In this document: positions 1-8,349 of the stretch, one piece after another
Position numbering within the stretch: position 1 is the stretch's first letter
Layout: each line of letters opens with the position of its first letter
Origin: Marinobacterium marinum
GTDB taxonomy: Bacteria; Pseudomonadota; Gammaproteobacteria; Pseudomonadales; Balneatricaceae
NCBI RefSeq assembly: GCF_013868415.1
Contig: NZ_JACEMT010000046.1
Location: 153,644-217,643 of the forward strand
Reading direction: 5' to 3'
DNA: 64,000 bases
The notes under the pieces: model-generated
Database searches by the model: none
Told to the model about the DNA's origin: nothing
The model's input: the letters and a program-made list of their open reading frames with translations, nothing else
Position numbers and translations under genes: made by a program

Positions 1-1
1 C

Positions 2-505
2 CTGCTCAATTTTGCCCGGCCGCGCCCACCCCAGGCCGAACTCATTCGCGTCTGCGAGCTGTATGAAGGACTGATCGCACTGGTCAGTGCGTCGGCGCGG
101 CATCAGCAGGTCACGCTGGCAATGAGCTGTGATCGTGCTCTGTTCATTCGTGCCGATGCCGGTCACATGCGACAAATATTGATGAACCTTATTCTGAATG
201 CCTTGCAAAGCCTGGAGGGCAGTGGGGGGCATATCCGACTGACAGCAGTCACAGAGCAGAAAACGGGGGCCATTCTACTCACGGTTACCGACGACGGTCC
301 GGGCATTTCCGACACGCTGCTGCCCCGCATTACCGAACCCTTCTTCACAACCCGGGAAACCGGCACCGGTCTGGGGCTGGCAATCTGCCAGGTATTGGCG
401 GCCAGTAATGACGCCAGGCTGCATATCCGCAGCCAGGTCAACCGGGGGACCAGCGTTGAACTGCGCTGCCCGGCCCCAGGACACAACGAGGCGAATAATG
501 ACTAA
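2..505 (+). CDS. Sensor histidine kinase, C-terminal part (5' end outside window)
   Basis: This is the ATP-binding end of a membrane or cytoplasmic two-component kinase that phosphorylates the regulator encoded next to it. The frame is open from base 2. The first residues (LLNFARP) match the segment that follows the phospho-accepting His helix, and the HATPase motifs follow in order: N box NLILNALQ, G1 DDGPGI, F box TEPFFTT and G2 GTGLGLAI. The input domain and H box lie outside the window, so the signal is unknown. The stop overlaps the start of the response regulator gene by 8 bases, which implies translational coupling. The motif order is that of NtrB-like kinases, which fits an NtrC-type partner. 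Confidence 0.93.
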   Translation: MLNFARPRPPQAELIRVCELYEGLIALVSASARHQQVTLAMSCDRALFIRADAGHMRQILMNLILNALQSLEGSGGHIRLTAVTEQKTGAILLTVTDDGPGISDTLLPRITEPFFTTRETGTGLGLAICQVLAASNDARLHIRSQVNRGTSVELRCPAPGHNEANND

Positions 506-1835
506 TCTGACCGCTCTGGTTATCGACGATGAACGCAATCTGATCCGCAGCATTCGCTTTGCCCTGATGGACCAGGGAATCGAGGTCCTCGGCGCCGGTA
601 CTGCGCGTGAAGGGCTTGAACTGGCGACCTCCGAGCAACCGGACGTAATCCTGCTGGACCTGGGATTGCCAGACCTTTCAGGGCTTGAGCTTCTGCCTCG
701 TTTGCGCCAGACACTACCGGAAATCCCCGTAATCATGATCTCGGCTCATGGCGACACTCGCTCTGCCGTTCGAGCCGTAAAAGAAGGAGCACTCGACTAC
801 ATCACCAAGCCATTCGAATGGGATGAACTGGTCGTGCTGATCCGGCGCAGCAGCGAGCACTCACGCATGGCGCGAGAACTCAGCTTTCACCGCCAACGTC
901 ACAGACATACACACCGCTTGGTCGGCAACAGTCCACAGATGGAACGGCTGCGCCAGACACTGGAGCAGATCGGTCGCAGCTCCGGCAAGACGGTTCTGAT
1001 CTCGGGCCCCTCAGGTACCGGCAAGGCGCTGGTCGCACGCAGCCTGCACGACGTACGCTTCGCGGATGCTCCCTTCATCGAAATCAACTGCGCCGCCCTG
1101 CCCGAACAATTGATTGAGGCCGAACTGTTCGGTGCCGAGCGTGGCGCCTACACCGGCGCAACGCAACACCGCAACGGCCTGATCGCCCTGGCCGATGGCG
1201 GCACCCTGTTTCTGGATGAGGTCGGCGAACTGCCTCTGCCCCTACAGGCCAAGCTACTGAGCTTTCTCGAGAACCGCAGCTACCGCCCGATCGGCAGCAG
1301 CCGTGAAGTTCAGGCTGATGTGGTCGTGATGGCCGCCACCAATCGCGATCTCAAGTCCGAAGTGGAACACGGAACCTTTCGTTCCGATCTCTACTACCGC
1401 CTCAACATCCTGCCCATCAGCGCCCCGCCCCTGGCCGAACGCAGCGATGACATCCCGCTGCTGATGCACCACTTCAGCCAGCAGTTTGCCGCCCAGGAAG
1501 GTTGTGAGCCGCCAGCCTGGAGCCCGGAAGCACTACAACTGCTGCACCACTATGACTGGCCCGGCAATGTGCGGGAACTAAGAAACCTGGTTGAGCGCAT
1601 CACCATCCTGCACCCCGGACAGAATATCCTGCCCCGACACCTGCCGGATGAACTCCAGACCGACACGGACGCAGCGCCTCAACCTGCCGCTTATACAGAG
1701 GCGGTCGAGGACAAGGAACGCCAACTGATCCTTGCCGCCCTGCAGGAAACAGGAGGACACAAAGGACTGGCAGCCGAGCGCCTGGGTATTTCCCGCCATG
1801 CTCTCAAGCGTCGCATTCAACGCCTGGGGCTTTAA
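498..1835 (+). CDS. NtrC-family sigma-54-dependent response regulator
   Basis: This 445-residue protein activates sigma-54 RNA polymerase when phosphorylated. The receiver domain (about 1-120) has the acidic pair D10/D11, phospho-acceptor D54 and the late Lys (ITKP). The AAA+ domain (about 145-375) has Walker A GPSGTGK at 170-176, GAYTGA at 216-221 in place of the usual GAFTGA (Tyr occurs naturally in the family), and Walker B LFLDEVGELP. The C-terminal part (about 400-445) is a Fis-type helix-turn-helix ending LGISRHALKRRIQRLGL. I chose ATG 498 because the longer frame would run through the kinase gene and the receiver starts directly at MTNLTALVIDDE. Its likely target is the sigma-54 promoter at 3227-3243. 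Confidence 0.95.
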   Translation: MTNLTALVIDDERNLIRSIRFALMDQGIEVLGAGTAREGLELATSEQPDVILLDLGLPDLSGLELLPRLRQTLPEIPVIMISAHGDTRSAVRAVKEGALDYITKPFEWDELVVLIRRSSEHSRMARELSFHRQRHRHTHRLVGNSPQMERLRQTLEQIGRSSGKTVLISGPSGTGKALVARSLHDVRFADAPFIEINCAALPEQLIEAELFGAERGAYTGATQHRNGLIALADGGTLFLDEVGELPLPLQAKLLSFLENRSYRPIGSSREVQADVVVMAATNRDLKSEVEHGTFRSDLYYRLNILPISAPPLAERSDDIPLLMHHFSQQFAAQEGCEPPAWSPEALQLLHHYDWPGNVRELRNLVERITILHPGQNILPRHLPDELQTDTDAAPQPAAYTEAVEDKERQLILAALQETGGHKGLAAERLGISRHALKRRIQRLGL

Positions 1836-1856
1836 ACCCCGCTACAGAGAATCATA

Positions 1857-3143
1857 ATGTTCAGACTCAGCTTTCTCGCCTCTCTCATACGCCGACTGAT
1901 CCTGCTGCCCCTCACTTTTGCAGTCCTGCCCGCACAGGCCGAGATCACGCTCGGCGCTGAGGATGCTGAAGCCCAGGTACGCGTCGGCTGCCTGTTCCCG
2001 CTCAGCGGGCGTGGCGGGCTCTATGGTCGCGACAGTGCCGTGGGTATTCAGCTGGCACTGGAATGGCTGCAACAGCAGCCGATCCAATACCCGCACCTGC
2101 AAATATTCATTGCCGACAGCCGCTCAAAGGCTTCTCGGACAACTCGCCTGGCGCGCGAGTTTGTGCGCGACCGAGGTACCCGATTCATCTGTGGCGTGGT
2201 CAATTCCGCCGTTGCCTGGCAGGTCGCCCAGGTCGCGGAATCCGAACGCGCCTTTTTCATCGGCACCGACCATGCTTCCCCCCGCCTGACCGAAACGGAT
2301 GTCTCTCCCTACTACTTCAGGGTCAACAACAATAGCCGCCAGTCCATGTATGCCGCCGCACGCTATATTCAGGATTCCTTTCAGCGGCCCGGAAAAAGAC
2401 CTCTGCGCATCTCCTATCTGGGACCGGATTACGATTATGGCTACCAAATGTGGCAAGACCTGCAGCAGGCTCTGCGGCAGGCTGACGTTCCCTTCGAAAT
2501 CGTGACCGCTCTCTGGCCTCGCCTCTACGAGCCTGATTACACCCCCTATATAGAAGCCCTGAAGCAGCAACCGACCGACCTGATCATCAATTCGCTGTGG
2601 GGCGGCGACCTCGTAGCCTTCATCGAACAGGCCAACCAGGCCAATCTGTTCCGGCACGCCGAATTTGCCAACTTCGACACCGGTGGCAACTACGAAGTTC
2701 TCGCAGCCTTGGCGGATGACATGCCGAGCGGGCTCATTCTTTCTTCCCGCCACCACAATAACTGGCCCCAAACCGACTACAACCGCTGGTTCGTACAGCG
2801 CTTTCATGCACTGAGCGGTCGCTACCCCTCCTATGCGGCAGAAGGCGCTTACGCCGGCATTCTCGCCATCGCCGAAGCCATCCGTATTGCAGGCGTTGAT
2901 GCCGACGATACCGAAATTCGCACGACCCTGGAGGGGCTCCGCCTGAAACTGCCGGAAGATCCGCCCGGATTCACCTCTTACATGGACCCGGTTACGCATC
3001 AATTACAGCAGGTCATCGCCATCGGCCGCAGCCTGCCCGCTTCCGACCACCCGCCTGCCAGCAAACTGCTGGGCGAATGGAAAATCTACCCGCCCCACCC
3101 CTCATCCCGAGCGAAAACCGCCCGCGCTGCCGATCATGAATGA
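1857..3143 (+). CDS. Periplasmic substrate-binding protein (Leu/Ile/Val- or urea-binding type)
   Basis: A 428-residue type I periplasmic binding protein of the Peripla_BP_6 kind. It has an N-terminal signal sequence (hydrophobic to about residue 25, ending LPAQAE), then VGCLFPLSGRGGLYG, the ligand-pocket opening typical of branched amino acid, urea and amide binders. No ABC permease or ATPase genes are adjacent. It follows a kinase/regulator pair by 21 bases, so I infer that it is a ligand receptor for the kinase rather than a transport component. The ligand is not identifiable from sequence. The 11-bp inverted repeat at 3136-3162 straddles its stop codon. Confidence 0.85.
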   Translation: MFRLSFLASLIRRLILLPLTFAVLPAQAEITLGAEDAEAQVRVGCLFPLSGRGGLYGRDSAVGIQLALEWLQQQPIQYPHLQIFIADSRSKASRTTRLAREFVRDRGTRFICGVVNSAVAWQVAQVAESERAFFIGTDHASPRLTETDVSPYYFRVNNNSRQSMYAAARYIQDSFQRPGKRPLRISYLGPDYDYGYQMWQDLQQALRQADVPFEIVTALWPRLYEPDYTPYIEALKQQPTDLIINSLWGGDLVAFIEQANQANLFRHAEFANFDTGGNYEVLAALADDMPSGLILSSRHHNNWPQTDYNRWFVQRFHALSGRYPSYAAEGAYAGILAIAEAIRIAGVDADDTEIRTTLEGLRLKLPEDPPGFTSYMDPVTHQLQQVIAIGRSLPASDHPPASKLLGEWKIYPPHPSSRAKTARAADHE

Positions 3144-3162
3144 GCGAATCCCGCTCATTCAT
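3136..3162. promoter_or_regulatory. Perfect 11-bp inverted repeat, candidate activator site
   Basis: ATGAATGAGCG at 3136-3146 and its exact reverse complement at 3152-3162 are separated by 5 bases. The centre is about 80 bases upstream of the -24 element at 3229, a usual place for an NtrC-type enhancer. It could instead be a terminator hairpin for the upstream gene, but only four Ts follow on the plus strand. I favour the activator site, or a dual role. Confidence 0.5.
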
Positions 3163-3226
3163 TTTCATTGCGTTTCCAGATCAAACAAAAACCCTTAATA
3201 AACAATTAGTTACAAGATAGTAAAAA

Positions 3227-3243
3227 CTGGCATCCGTTTTGCT
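3227..3243 (+). promoter_or_regulatory. Sigma-54 (-24/-12) promoter
   Basis: The sequence CTGGCATCCGTTTTGCT matches the sigma-54 consensus (TGGCAC-N5-TTGCW): GG at 3229-3230, GC at 3241-3242, with exactly 10 bases between them. The first transcribed base should be near 3254. It faces the aldehyde dehydrogenase operon and lies just downstream of a sigma-54 activator gene, so the regulatory link is strong. Confidence 0.87.
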
Positions 3244-3254
3244 TTAGCACCTTT

Positions 3255-3612
3255 GCAGTTCTGCCCGCGTGACGCAGAAGAACAACAAAGAGGCAAACCG
3301 GTATGCGAATGCTGTCAAACAGTCATTGTTGCAGCCCCTTTCAAGGTGCTGCCCTCAAGACCTTCTCGTGGTTACACCCTGGCGCCACGAGCCCCTCATG
3401 GCTTGGCAACACCGCACTCAGGCCGGCTTCCCGTTCGCTGCACCGGACGGAGTCCAAGTCCACTCTTCTGCCCGACGTCGAGCGCTTGACGCTCGGCGTT
3501 CAAACGCGCCTCTGCATGTACAACGTTTAGTTAATCGACGCCTTTTCAGTGCTGTTCGCGCCCTTAACTCGGCGGGAACAGCCATGGCCACACAACCTGA
3601 ATGGAGATGGTT
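3255..3612 (+). other. Long structured 5' leader of the ALDH-ADH-permease operon
   Basis: About 360 bases separate the predicted transcription start from the aldehyde dehydrogenase start. The stretch can form three clean stem-loops: CTCGTGG/CCACGAG (3365-3371 with 3385-3391), CGAGCG/CGCTCG (3479-3484 with 3490-3495) and GCGTT/AACGC (3496-3500 with 3503-3507). A possible 75-codon reading frame (3303-3530) begins at ATG after AAGAGG, but its composition does not look like a normal protein. A regulatory leader is an inference; I recognise no known riboswitch class. Confidence 0.4.
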
Positions 3613-5058
3613 ATGACCACACTCAAGGATGCGTCCTTGCTGAAAGACCTTTGCCTGATCAATGGCACCTGGGTCGCTGCAGCATCGCAAGCCACCATCA
3701 ACGTGACCAATCCGGCCACCGGTGAACCCCTGGCGACCGTGCCTCACCTGGCCCCGGAAGAAATCCCGGCCGTTATCGAAGCCTCCCGAGTCGCGCAGAA
3801 AACCTGGGCAGCCCGCCCAGCCAAGGAACGCGCAGCCATCCTGCGCCGCTGGTTCGAGCTGATGCTGGAAAACGTCGATGATCTTGCCCTGATCATGACC
3901 CGCGAACAGGGCAAGCCGCTGGCCGAAGCCAAGGGCGAAATCGCCTACGCGGCCTCTTTCATCGAATGGTTTGCCGAAGAGGCCAAACGCGTGTACGGCG
4001 ACACCATCCCTGCACCCCGTGCAGACCAGCGTATTACCGTGCTGCGCCAGCCCATTGGCGTTACTGCCGCCATCACGCCCTGGAACTTCCCGGCTGCCAT
4101 GATCACCCGCAAGGTTGCACCAGCCCTGGCCGCCGGCTGCTCCATGATCGTCCGCCCCGCGGACCTGACCCCGCTGACGGCTCTGGCACTGGGCGAACTG
4201 GCACAGCGGGCCGGCGTACCGGCCGGTGTATTCCAGATCGTCACCGGCTCCGCCAGCAAGATCGGCAAAGTGCTGACCGACAGCGAAGTCGTCAGCAAGC
4301 TGTCCTTCACCGGCTCTACCGAAGTCGGCCGACTGTTGATGGCCCAGTGCGCAGACACTATCAAGAAAGTTTCCCTGGAGCTGGGTGGCAACGCCCCCTT
4401 CATCGTGTTCGATGATGCCGACCTGGATCAGGCCATTGAAGGTGCCATGGCCTCCAAGTACCGCAACGCCGGCCAGACCTGCGTATGCGCCAACCGCATC
4501 CTGGTACAACGCGGCGTCTACGATGCCTTCGCTGAAAAGCTGACCGAACGGGTACGTGCGCTGAAAGTCGGTGACGGCACCAAGGCCGGTACCGATATCG
4601 GTCCGATGATCGAGGAAAAGGCGATCACCAAGGTGGAAGAACACATTCAGGATGCCGTTGCCAAGGGCGCCACCCTGCTACACGGTGGCGAGCGCCTGGG
4701 CGGCCTCTACTTCCAGCCCGCCATTCTCACCGGTGTCACCACCGAGATGAAAGTGGCCCGGGAAGAAACCTTCGGCCCCATGGCCCCCCTGTTCGTGTTC
4801 GACACCGAAGAGGAAGCCATTGCCATGGCCAATGACACCATTTTCGGTTTGGCCGCCTATTTCTACACCCGCGATCACGCACGCACCATCCGCGTTTCCG
4901 AAGCTCTGGAATACGGCATGGTCGGCCACAACACCGGCCTGATTTCCAACGAAGTCGCACCCTTTGGTGGCGTCAAACAGTCCGGGCTCGGCCGAGAAGG
5001 TTCGAAGTACGGCATCGATGAATACCTGGAACTCAAGTACGTCTGCAGCGCGCTGTAA
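3613..5058 (+). CDS. NAD(P)-dependent aldehyde dehydrogenase, succinate-semialdehyde dehydrogenase (GabD) type
   Basis: A 481-residue cytoplasmic aldehyde dehydrogenase that should oxidise an aldehyde to the acid. Catalytic features are all present: TPWNFP (Asn158), the general base in LELGGN (Glu256) and the nucleophile in GQTCVCANR (Cys290). The [15 protein letters not shown] stretch is typical of the GabD group. The cofactor loop reads IVRPAD (181-184), where the family normally has KPA or KPS, so cofactor or substrate preference may differ. I chose ATG 3613 over in-frame ATG 3601 because GGAG lies 6 bases before 3613. It is the first gene of a sigma-54 operon with an alcohol dehydrogenase and a permease; the true substrate is unknown. 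Confidence 0.88.
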   Translation: MTTLKDASLLKDLCLINGTWVAAASQATINVTNPATGEPLATVPHLAPEEIPAVIEASRVAQKTWAARPAKERAAILRRWFELMLENVDDLALIMTREQGKPLAEAKGEIAYAASFIEWFAEEAKRVYGDTIPAPRADQRITVLRQPIGVTAAITPWNFPAAMITRKVAPALAAGCSMIVRPADLTPLTALALGELAQRAGVPAGVFQIVTGSASKIGKVLTDSEVVSKLSFTGSTEVGRLLMAQCADTIKKVSLELGGNAPFIVFDDADLDQAIEGAMASKYRNAGQTCVCANRILVQRGVYDAFAEKLTERVRALKVGDGTKAGTDIGPMIEEKAITKVEEHIQDAVAKGATLLHGGERLGGLYFQPAILTGVTTEMKVAREETFGPMAPLFVFDTEEEAIAMANDTIFGLAAYFYTRDHARTIRVSEALEYGMVGHNTGLISNEVAPFGGVKQSGLGREGSKYGIDEYLELKYVCSAL

Positions 5059-5118
5059 GACTCAACCGGCGAGCAGGCCTTGTGCCGCTCGCCTCTGGAA
5101 TGGAGGAGGAATCCAACC

Positions 5119-6285
5119 ATGACTGAAGAACTCAAGCCCTTTACCTTCGACACCCCCGGGTCGATGCATCTGGAATGGGGCGGCGCCGCGCGCATGGGCG
5201 AACTGCTCGGCGAATGGTTCGAACAGCGCAACCTGCTGATCGTCACCGACAAGTTCCTGCACGAAAACGGCCTGCTGGATGCTGCCAAGGCATCACTGGC
5301 CGCCTGTGGCTTTAGCGTTGTCGTCTTCGATGATGTCGTCGCCGACCCACCCGAGTCAGTACTGCTGGCCTGTGTCGAACAGGGTAAGACTGCAGGTGCC
5401 GATATTGTGCTGGGGCTGGGTGGTGGCTCGTCCATGGACATCGCCAAGCTGGTTGCCGTCATGCTGAAATCCGACCAGTCTCTGGCCGACATGTATGGCA
5501 TCGGCAACATCAAGGGTGATCGTGCCCCGCTGGTACAGGTACCGACCACGGCCGGTACCGGCTCCGAAGTGACCAACATCACCATCCTGACCACCGGTGA
5601 AACCACCAAGATGGGGGTTGTTGCCCAACAACTGTACGCCGACCGCGTCCTGCTGGATGCAGAGCTGACTATTGGTCTGCCGGCCGCCGCCACCGCCGCG
5701 ACCGGTATCGACGCCATGGTTCATGCCATTGAAGCCTACACCTCGGCTCACCGCAAGAATCCCCTGTCCGACGTGCTGGCCAGGGAAGCCCTGCGTCTGC
5801 TGTGCGGCAATCTGGTGACGGCCTGTCAGGAAGGCTCTAACCGAGCCGCTCGTGAAGCCATGCTGCTGGGCTCCAATCTAGCCGGCCAGGCGTTCTCTAA
5901 CAGCCCCGTTGCAGCCGTACACGCCCTCGCCTACCCGCTGGGTGGTCACTACCACCTGCCGCACGGCCTGACCAATGCGCTGATGCTGGGTCCGGTTCTG
6001 CGTTTCAACATGGCCGCTGCGGCACCGCTGTATGCGGAGCTGGCCGACGTTGTCTTGGGCCCGAGCGATGCGGATGTCCAGACCCGCTCGGCACGCTTTG
6101 TCGAACACATGCAGGCACTGATGAACCAGTCCGGTGCCCCTCAGCGCCTGCGCGACGTCAACATCAGCGAAGACAGCCTGCCGACGCTGGCCAGAGACGC
6201 CATGTTGCAAAGCCGATTGCTGATGAACAACCCGGTTGAAGTGACCGAGGCCGACGCTCTGGCGCTGTACCAGGAAGCTTACTGA
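5119..6285 (+). CDS. Iron-dependent (group III) alcohol dehydrogenase
   Basis: A 388-residue NAD(P)-linked dehydrogenase of the Fe-ADH family (relatives: YiaY, EutG, FucO). It has the nucleotide loop GLGGGSSMD, the family stretch PTTAGTGSEVT, and metal ligands Asp and His in GIDAMVHAIEAYTS plus two His in HALAYPLGGHYHLPHG. The start at 5119 follows the strong ribosome-binding site GGAGGAGG (5102-5109); the frame is open further upstream but without comparable support. With the preceding aldehyde dehydrogenase it could convert an alcohol to an acid through the aldehyde, which suggests growth on an alcohol or diol (inference). Confidence 0.92.
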   Translation: MTEELKPFTFDTPGSMHLEWGGAARMGELLGEWFEQRNLLIVTDKFLHENGLLDAAKASLAACGFSVVVFDDVVADPPESVLLACVEQGKTAGADIVLGLGGGSSMDIAKLVAVMLKSDQSLADMYGIGNIKGDRAPLVQVPTTAGTGSEVTNITILTTGETTKMGVVAQQLYADRVLLDAELTIGLPAAATAATGIDAMVHAIEAYTSAHRKNPLSDVLAREALRLLCGNLVTACQEGSNRAAREAMLLGSNLAGQAFSNSPVAAVHALAYPLGGHYHLPHGLTNALMLGPVLRFNMAAAAPLYAELADVVLGPSDADVQTRSARFVEHMQALMNQSGAPQRLRDVNISEDSLPTLARDAMLQSRLLMNNPVEVTEADALALYQEAY

Positions 6286-6354
6286 TCCCCAACCCATGCC
6301 CGCCCTGCCCGACAGGACGGGCTCAACATTCATACAACAACAAAGAGTACAACT

Positions 6355-7722
6355 ATGCTAAAACAGCGAGTTGACGGACAGGAAACACCTTACTGGCCCG
6401 CCGGGCCATTCAAGATCCGCCTGCCCTTTATTCACTACAAGATCGAGTGGCCGGACTACTTTCAGGGCCTGCTGATGTGTGCCGTAGACCTGGCGGCTAT
6501 TCCCCTGATGACCGAACTGCTGGGCATGCCGTTTGAAGTTGCGCTGGCAGTTGTGATGCTGAACGGCCTGTTCTACCTGCTGCACCACCTGCTGGGCGAC
6601 CCCGTCATCCCGGGCTGGATCACCCCCGCCATTCCACTGCTGATGGCCTACTGCGCCAGCTTCCCCGAAGGCCCGGAGCGAATACATGCGCTTATATCCT
6701 TCCAGCTGCTATTAGGGTTATTTGCCATTGGCATTGGCGCTTCGGGATTGGCGCACCGCGTAGTGGCGGCAATCCCGCAGGCCATAAAATCAGGCGTCAT
6801 CATTGGTGCCGGCATCGCAGCCGTCATGACCGTATTCAAGGTCGACGGACGCTTTGATACTTACCCGATCACCATCTCCGTGGCCGTCGGTATTGCCTTC
6901 TACGTTATTTTTTCACGTCATTTCGCACGCCTGAAAGCCAGCAACACCCTGTTCAATATGATCGGCAAACTGGGTGTATTCCCCATCGTGGTGTTGGCCA
7001 TTGTCATCGCGCCTACCGTGGGGGAAACCTCCTGGCCTGAAATCGAGTGGGGCTTTTCGTCACCCGACTTCGCCACTCTCTGGTCCGAGTACACCGTATT
7101 CGGCCTGGGCATGCCGCCACTGGAAATGTTCATCAGCTGTATTCCAACCGTACTGGCCGCCTACATCGTACTATTCGGCGATGTGCTGCAGAGTCGTGCC
7201 ATTCTGAAGGAAGCCGACCACGAACGCCCGGATGAAGTGGTTGAGTACAACCCGGACCGCGCCCACATGATCTTCGGTGCTCGCAACTCCGTCATGTCGA
7301 TCATCGGCCCCGATGTCGCCATGTGTGGTCCGCTCTGGGCTGCCATGCACGTTGTGATCGTAGAACGCTTCAGTCAGGGCAAGAAGGCCATGTACTCCAT
7401 TTTCGGTGGTGCAGGCTCCTTCCGCTGGGGTACCAACACCGGCCTGCTGTTCATGCCGATCGTGACTCTGGTACAGCCGATTCTGGGCGTAGCCCTGGCT
7501 CTGACCCTGCTGATTCAGGGCTATGTATCGGTACGTATCGGCGTTATGGAAGCGCGCTCCCAGCGTGACCTGGGCATCGCGGGTATTGTTGCAGCAGTGC
7601 TGGCAACCCGTGGCGCTACCTGGGCCTTTGCCGTCGGCGTCGTACTCTGCCTGCTGGTCTACGGACGCGACTTCTTCAAGGGTGAAAAGGACGCGACTTT
7701 CGTGAAGGATCAGGAAAGCTGA
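6355..7722 (+). CDS. Polytopic membrane permease, probably of the xanthine/uracil-sulfate (NCS2/SulP-like) fold
   Basis: A 455-residue integral membrane protein with about 12 hydrophobic segments. It is the third gene of the sigma-54 operon, 69 bases after the alcohol dehydrogenase. The GWITPAIPLL and PQAIKSGVIIGAGIAAV stretches resemble the permease superfamily that contains nucleobase and sulfate carriers, but I do not recognise a characterised member. From context it should import the substrate of the two dehydrogenases. A GC-rich stem-loop follows its stop. Confidence 0.7.
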   Translation: MLKQRVDGQETPYWPAGPFKIRLPFIHYKIEWPDYFQGLLMCAVDLAAIPLMTELLGMPFEVALAVVMLNGLFYLLHHLLGDPVIPGWITPAIPLLMAYCASFPEGPERIHALISFQLLLGLFAIGIGASGLAHRVVAAIPQAIKSGVIIGAGIAAVMTVFKVDGRFDTYPITISVAVGIAFYVIFSRHFARLKASNTLFNMIGKLGVFPIVVLAIVIAPTVGETSWPEIEWGFSSPDFATLWSEYTVFGLGMPPLEMFISCIPTVLAAYIVLFGDVLQSRAILKEADHERPDEVVEYNPDRAHMIFGARNSVMSIIGPDVAMCGPLWAAMHVVIVERFSQGKKAMYSIFGGAGSFRWGTNTGLLFMPIVTLVQPILGVALALTLLIQGYVSVRIGVMEARSQRDLGIAGIVAAVLATRGATWAFAVGVVLCLLVYGRDFFKGEKDATFVKDQES

Positions 7723-7728
7723 CCATTT

Positions 7729-7760
7729 CGCTGCAGCCTCCTCTCCGGGGGCCTGCAGCG
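7729..7760 (+). terminator. Stem-loop after the permease gene, possible terminator
   Basis: CGCTGCAG (7729-7736) and CTGCAGCG (7753-7760) form an 8-bp stem 7 bases after the permease stop. No clear T-run follows, so termination is uncertain. From here to rnpB (about 190 bases) I see nothing further. Confidence 0.4.
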
Positions 7761-7954
7761 ACTTTCTCAAGCCATAAAACGATACCCGCCGCAACACCTC
7801 TCCAATATGCCCGCCGGGCATACCGACAACTCACCCGTACTCATAATCGAGACACGCCTGTCCTGAACGGCCAACGTGTGCCCATGGCTTGCAGATCGAA
7901 AGAATCTGCACCGTCACGAAAGCAACATGTGGATGTGGATACAACAAGAAGGGA

Positions 7955-8310
7955 AGTGAGAGTCTGCCGATAAGCCGGGTTTTGTCGTGGACAATCATTC
8001 ATCTAGGACCAGCGTCGCCACTGGTCTCAAGCGACCTACCCGGACCCGGCGCGGGCCACGCCTTAATGGGTCCCTATTTGGTCTTGCTCCGGGTGGGGTT
8101 TACCATCGCCGTGGAATGTTGCCACCCACGCGGTGCGCTCTTACCGCACCATTTCAACCTTACCGGCATCCGAAGATGCTTAGGCGGTATACTTTCTGTT
8201 GCACTTTCCGTCGGCTCGCGCCGCCCAGACGTTATCTGGCACCTTGCCCAATGGAGCCCGGACTTTCCTCCCCTGCGCGAACGCAGCGACGATTGCCTGG
8301 CAGACTCTCG
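7955..8310 (-). ncRNA. rnpB: RNase P RNA (bacterial class A)
   Basis: The catalytic RNA of ribonuclease P, which trims the 5' ends of tRNA precursors. Read on the minus strand it starts with GAGAGTCTGCC and ends with the complementary GGCAGACTCTC, which form helix P1. Between them are the hallmark GGGGAGGAAAGTCCGGGCTCC near the 5' side (split here: GGGGAGGAAAG, TCCGGGCTCC) and ACCCGGCTTATCGGC near the 3' end. Its length of about 355 bases is normal. It follows rsmI on the same strand, as in Pseudomonas, but the cell-division gene mraZ that usually comes next is absent. Ends are estimated from P1 pairing. Confidence 0.95.
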
Positions 8311-8316
8311 GCGCGA

Positions 8317-8344
8317 AGTATATAGGTCTGCGCCGGTTACGCAA
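8317..8344 (-). promoter_or_regulatory. Sigma-70 promoter for rnpB
   Basis: On the minus strand TTGCGT (8344-8339) and TATACT (8322-8317) are separated by 16 bases. A GC-rich discriminator (TCGCGCC) leads to a G at about 8310, the expected 5' end of the RNA. The promoter lies directly after the rsmI stop. Confidence 0.75.
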
Positions 8345-8349
8345 GTCAT

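Noticed and set aside
3269..3616. 115-codon frame in the sigma-54 leader
   Set aside because: Composition is unlike a real protein and it overlaps the dehydrogenase start; the region is better read as a structured leader.
3418..4644. 408-codon minus-strand frame across the leader and aldehyde dehydrogenase gene
   Set aside because: It overlaps a certain gene in antisense, is glycine-rich and has no known fold.
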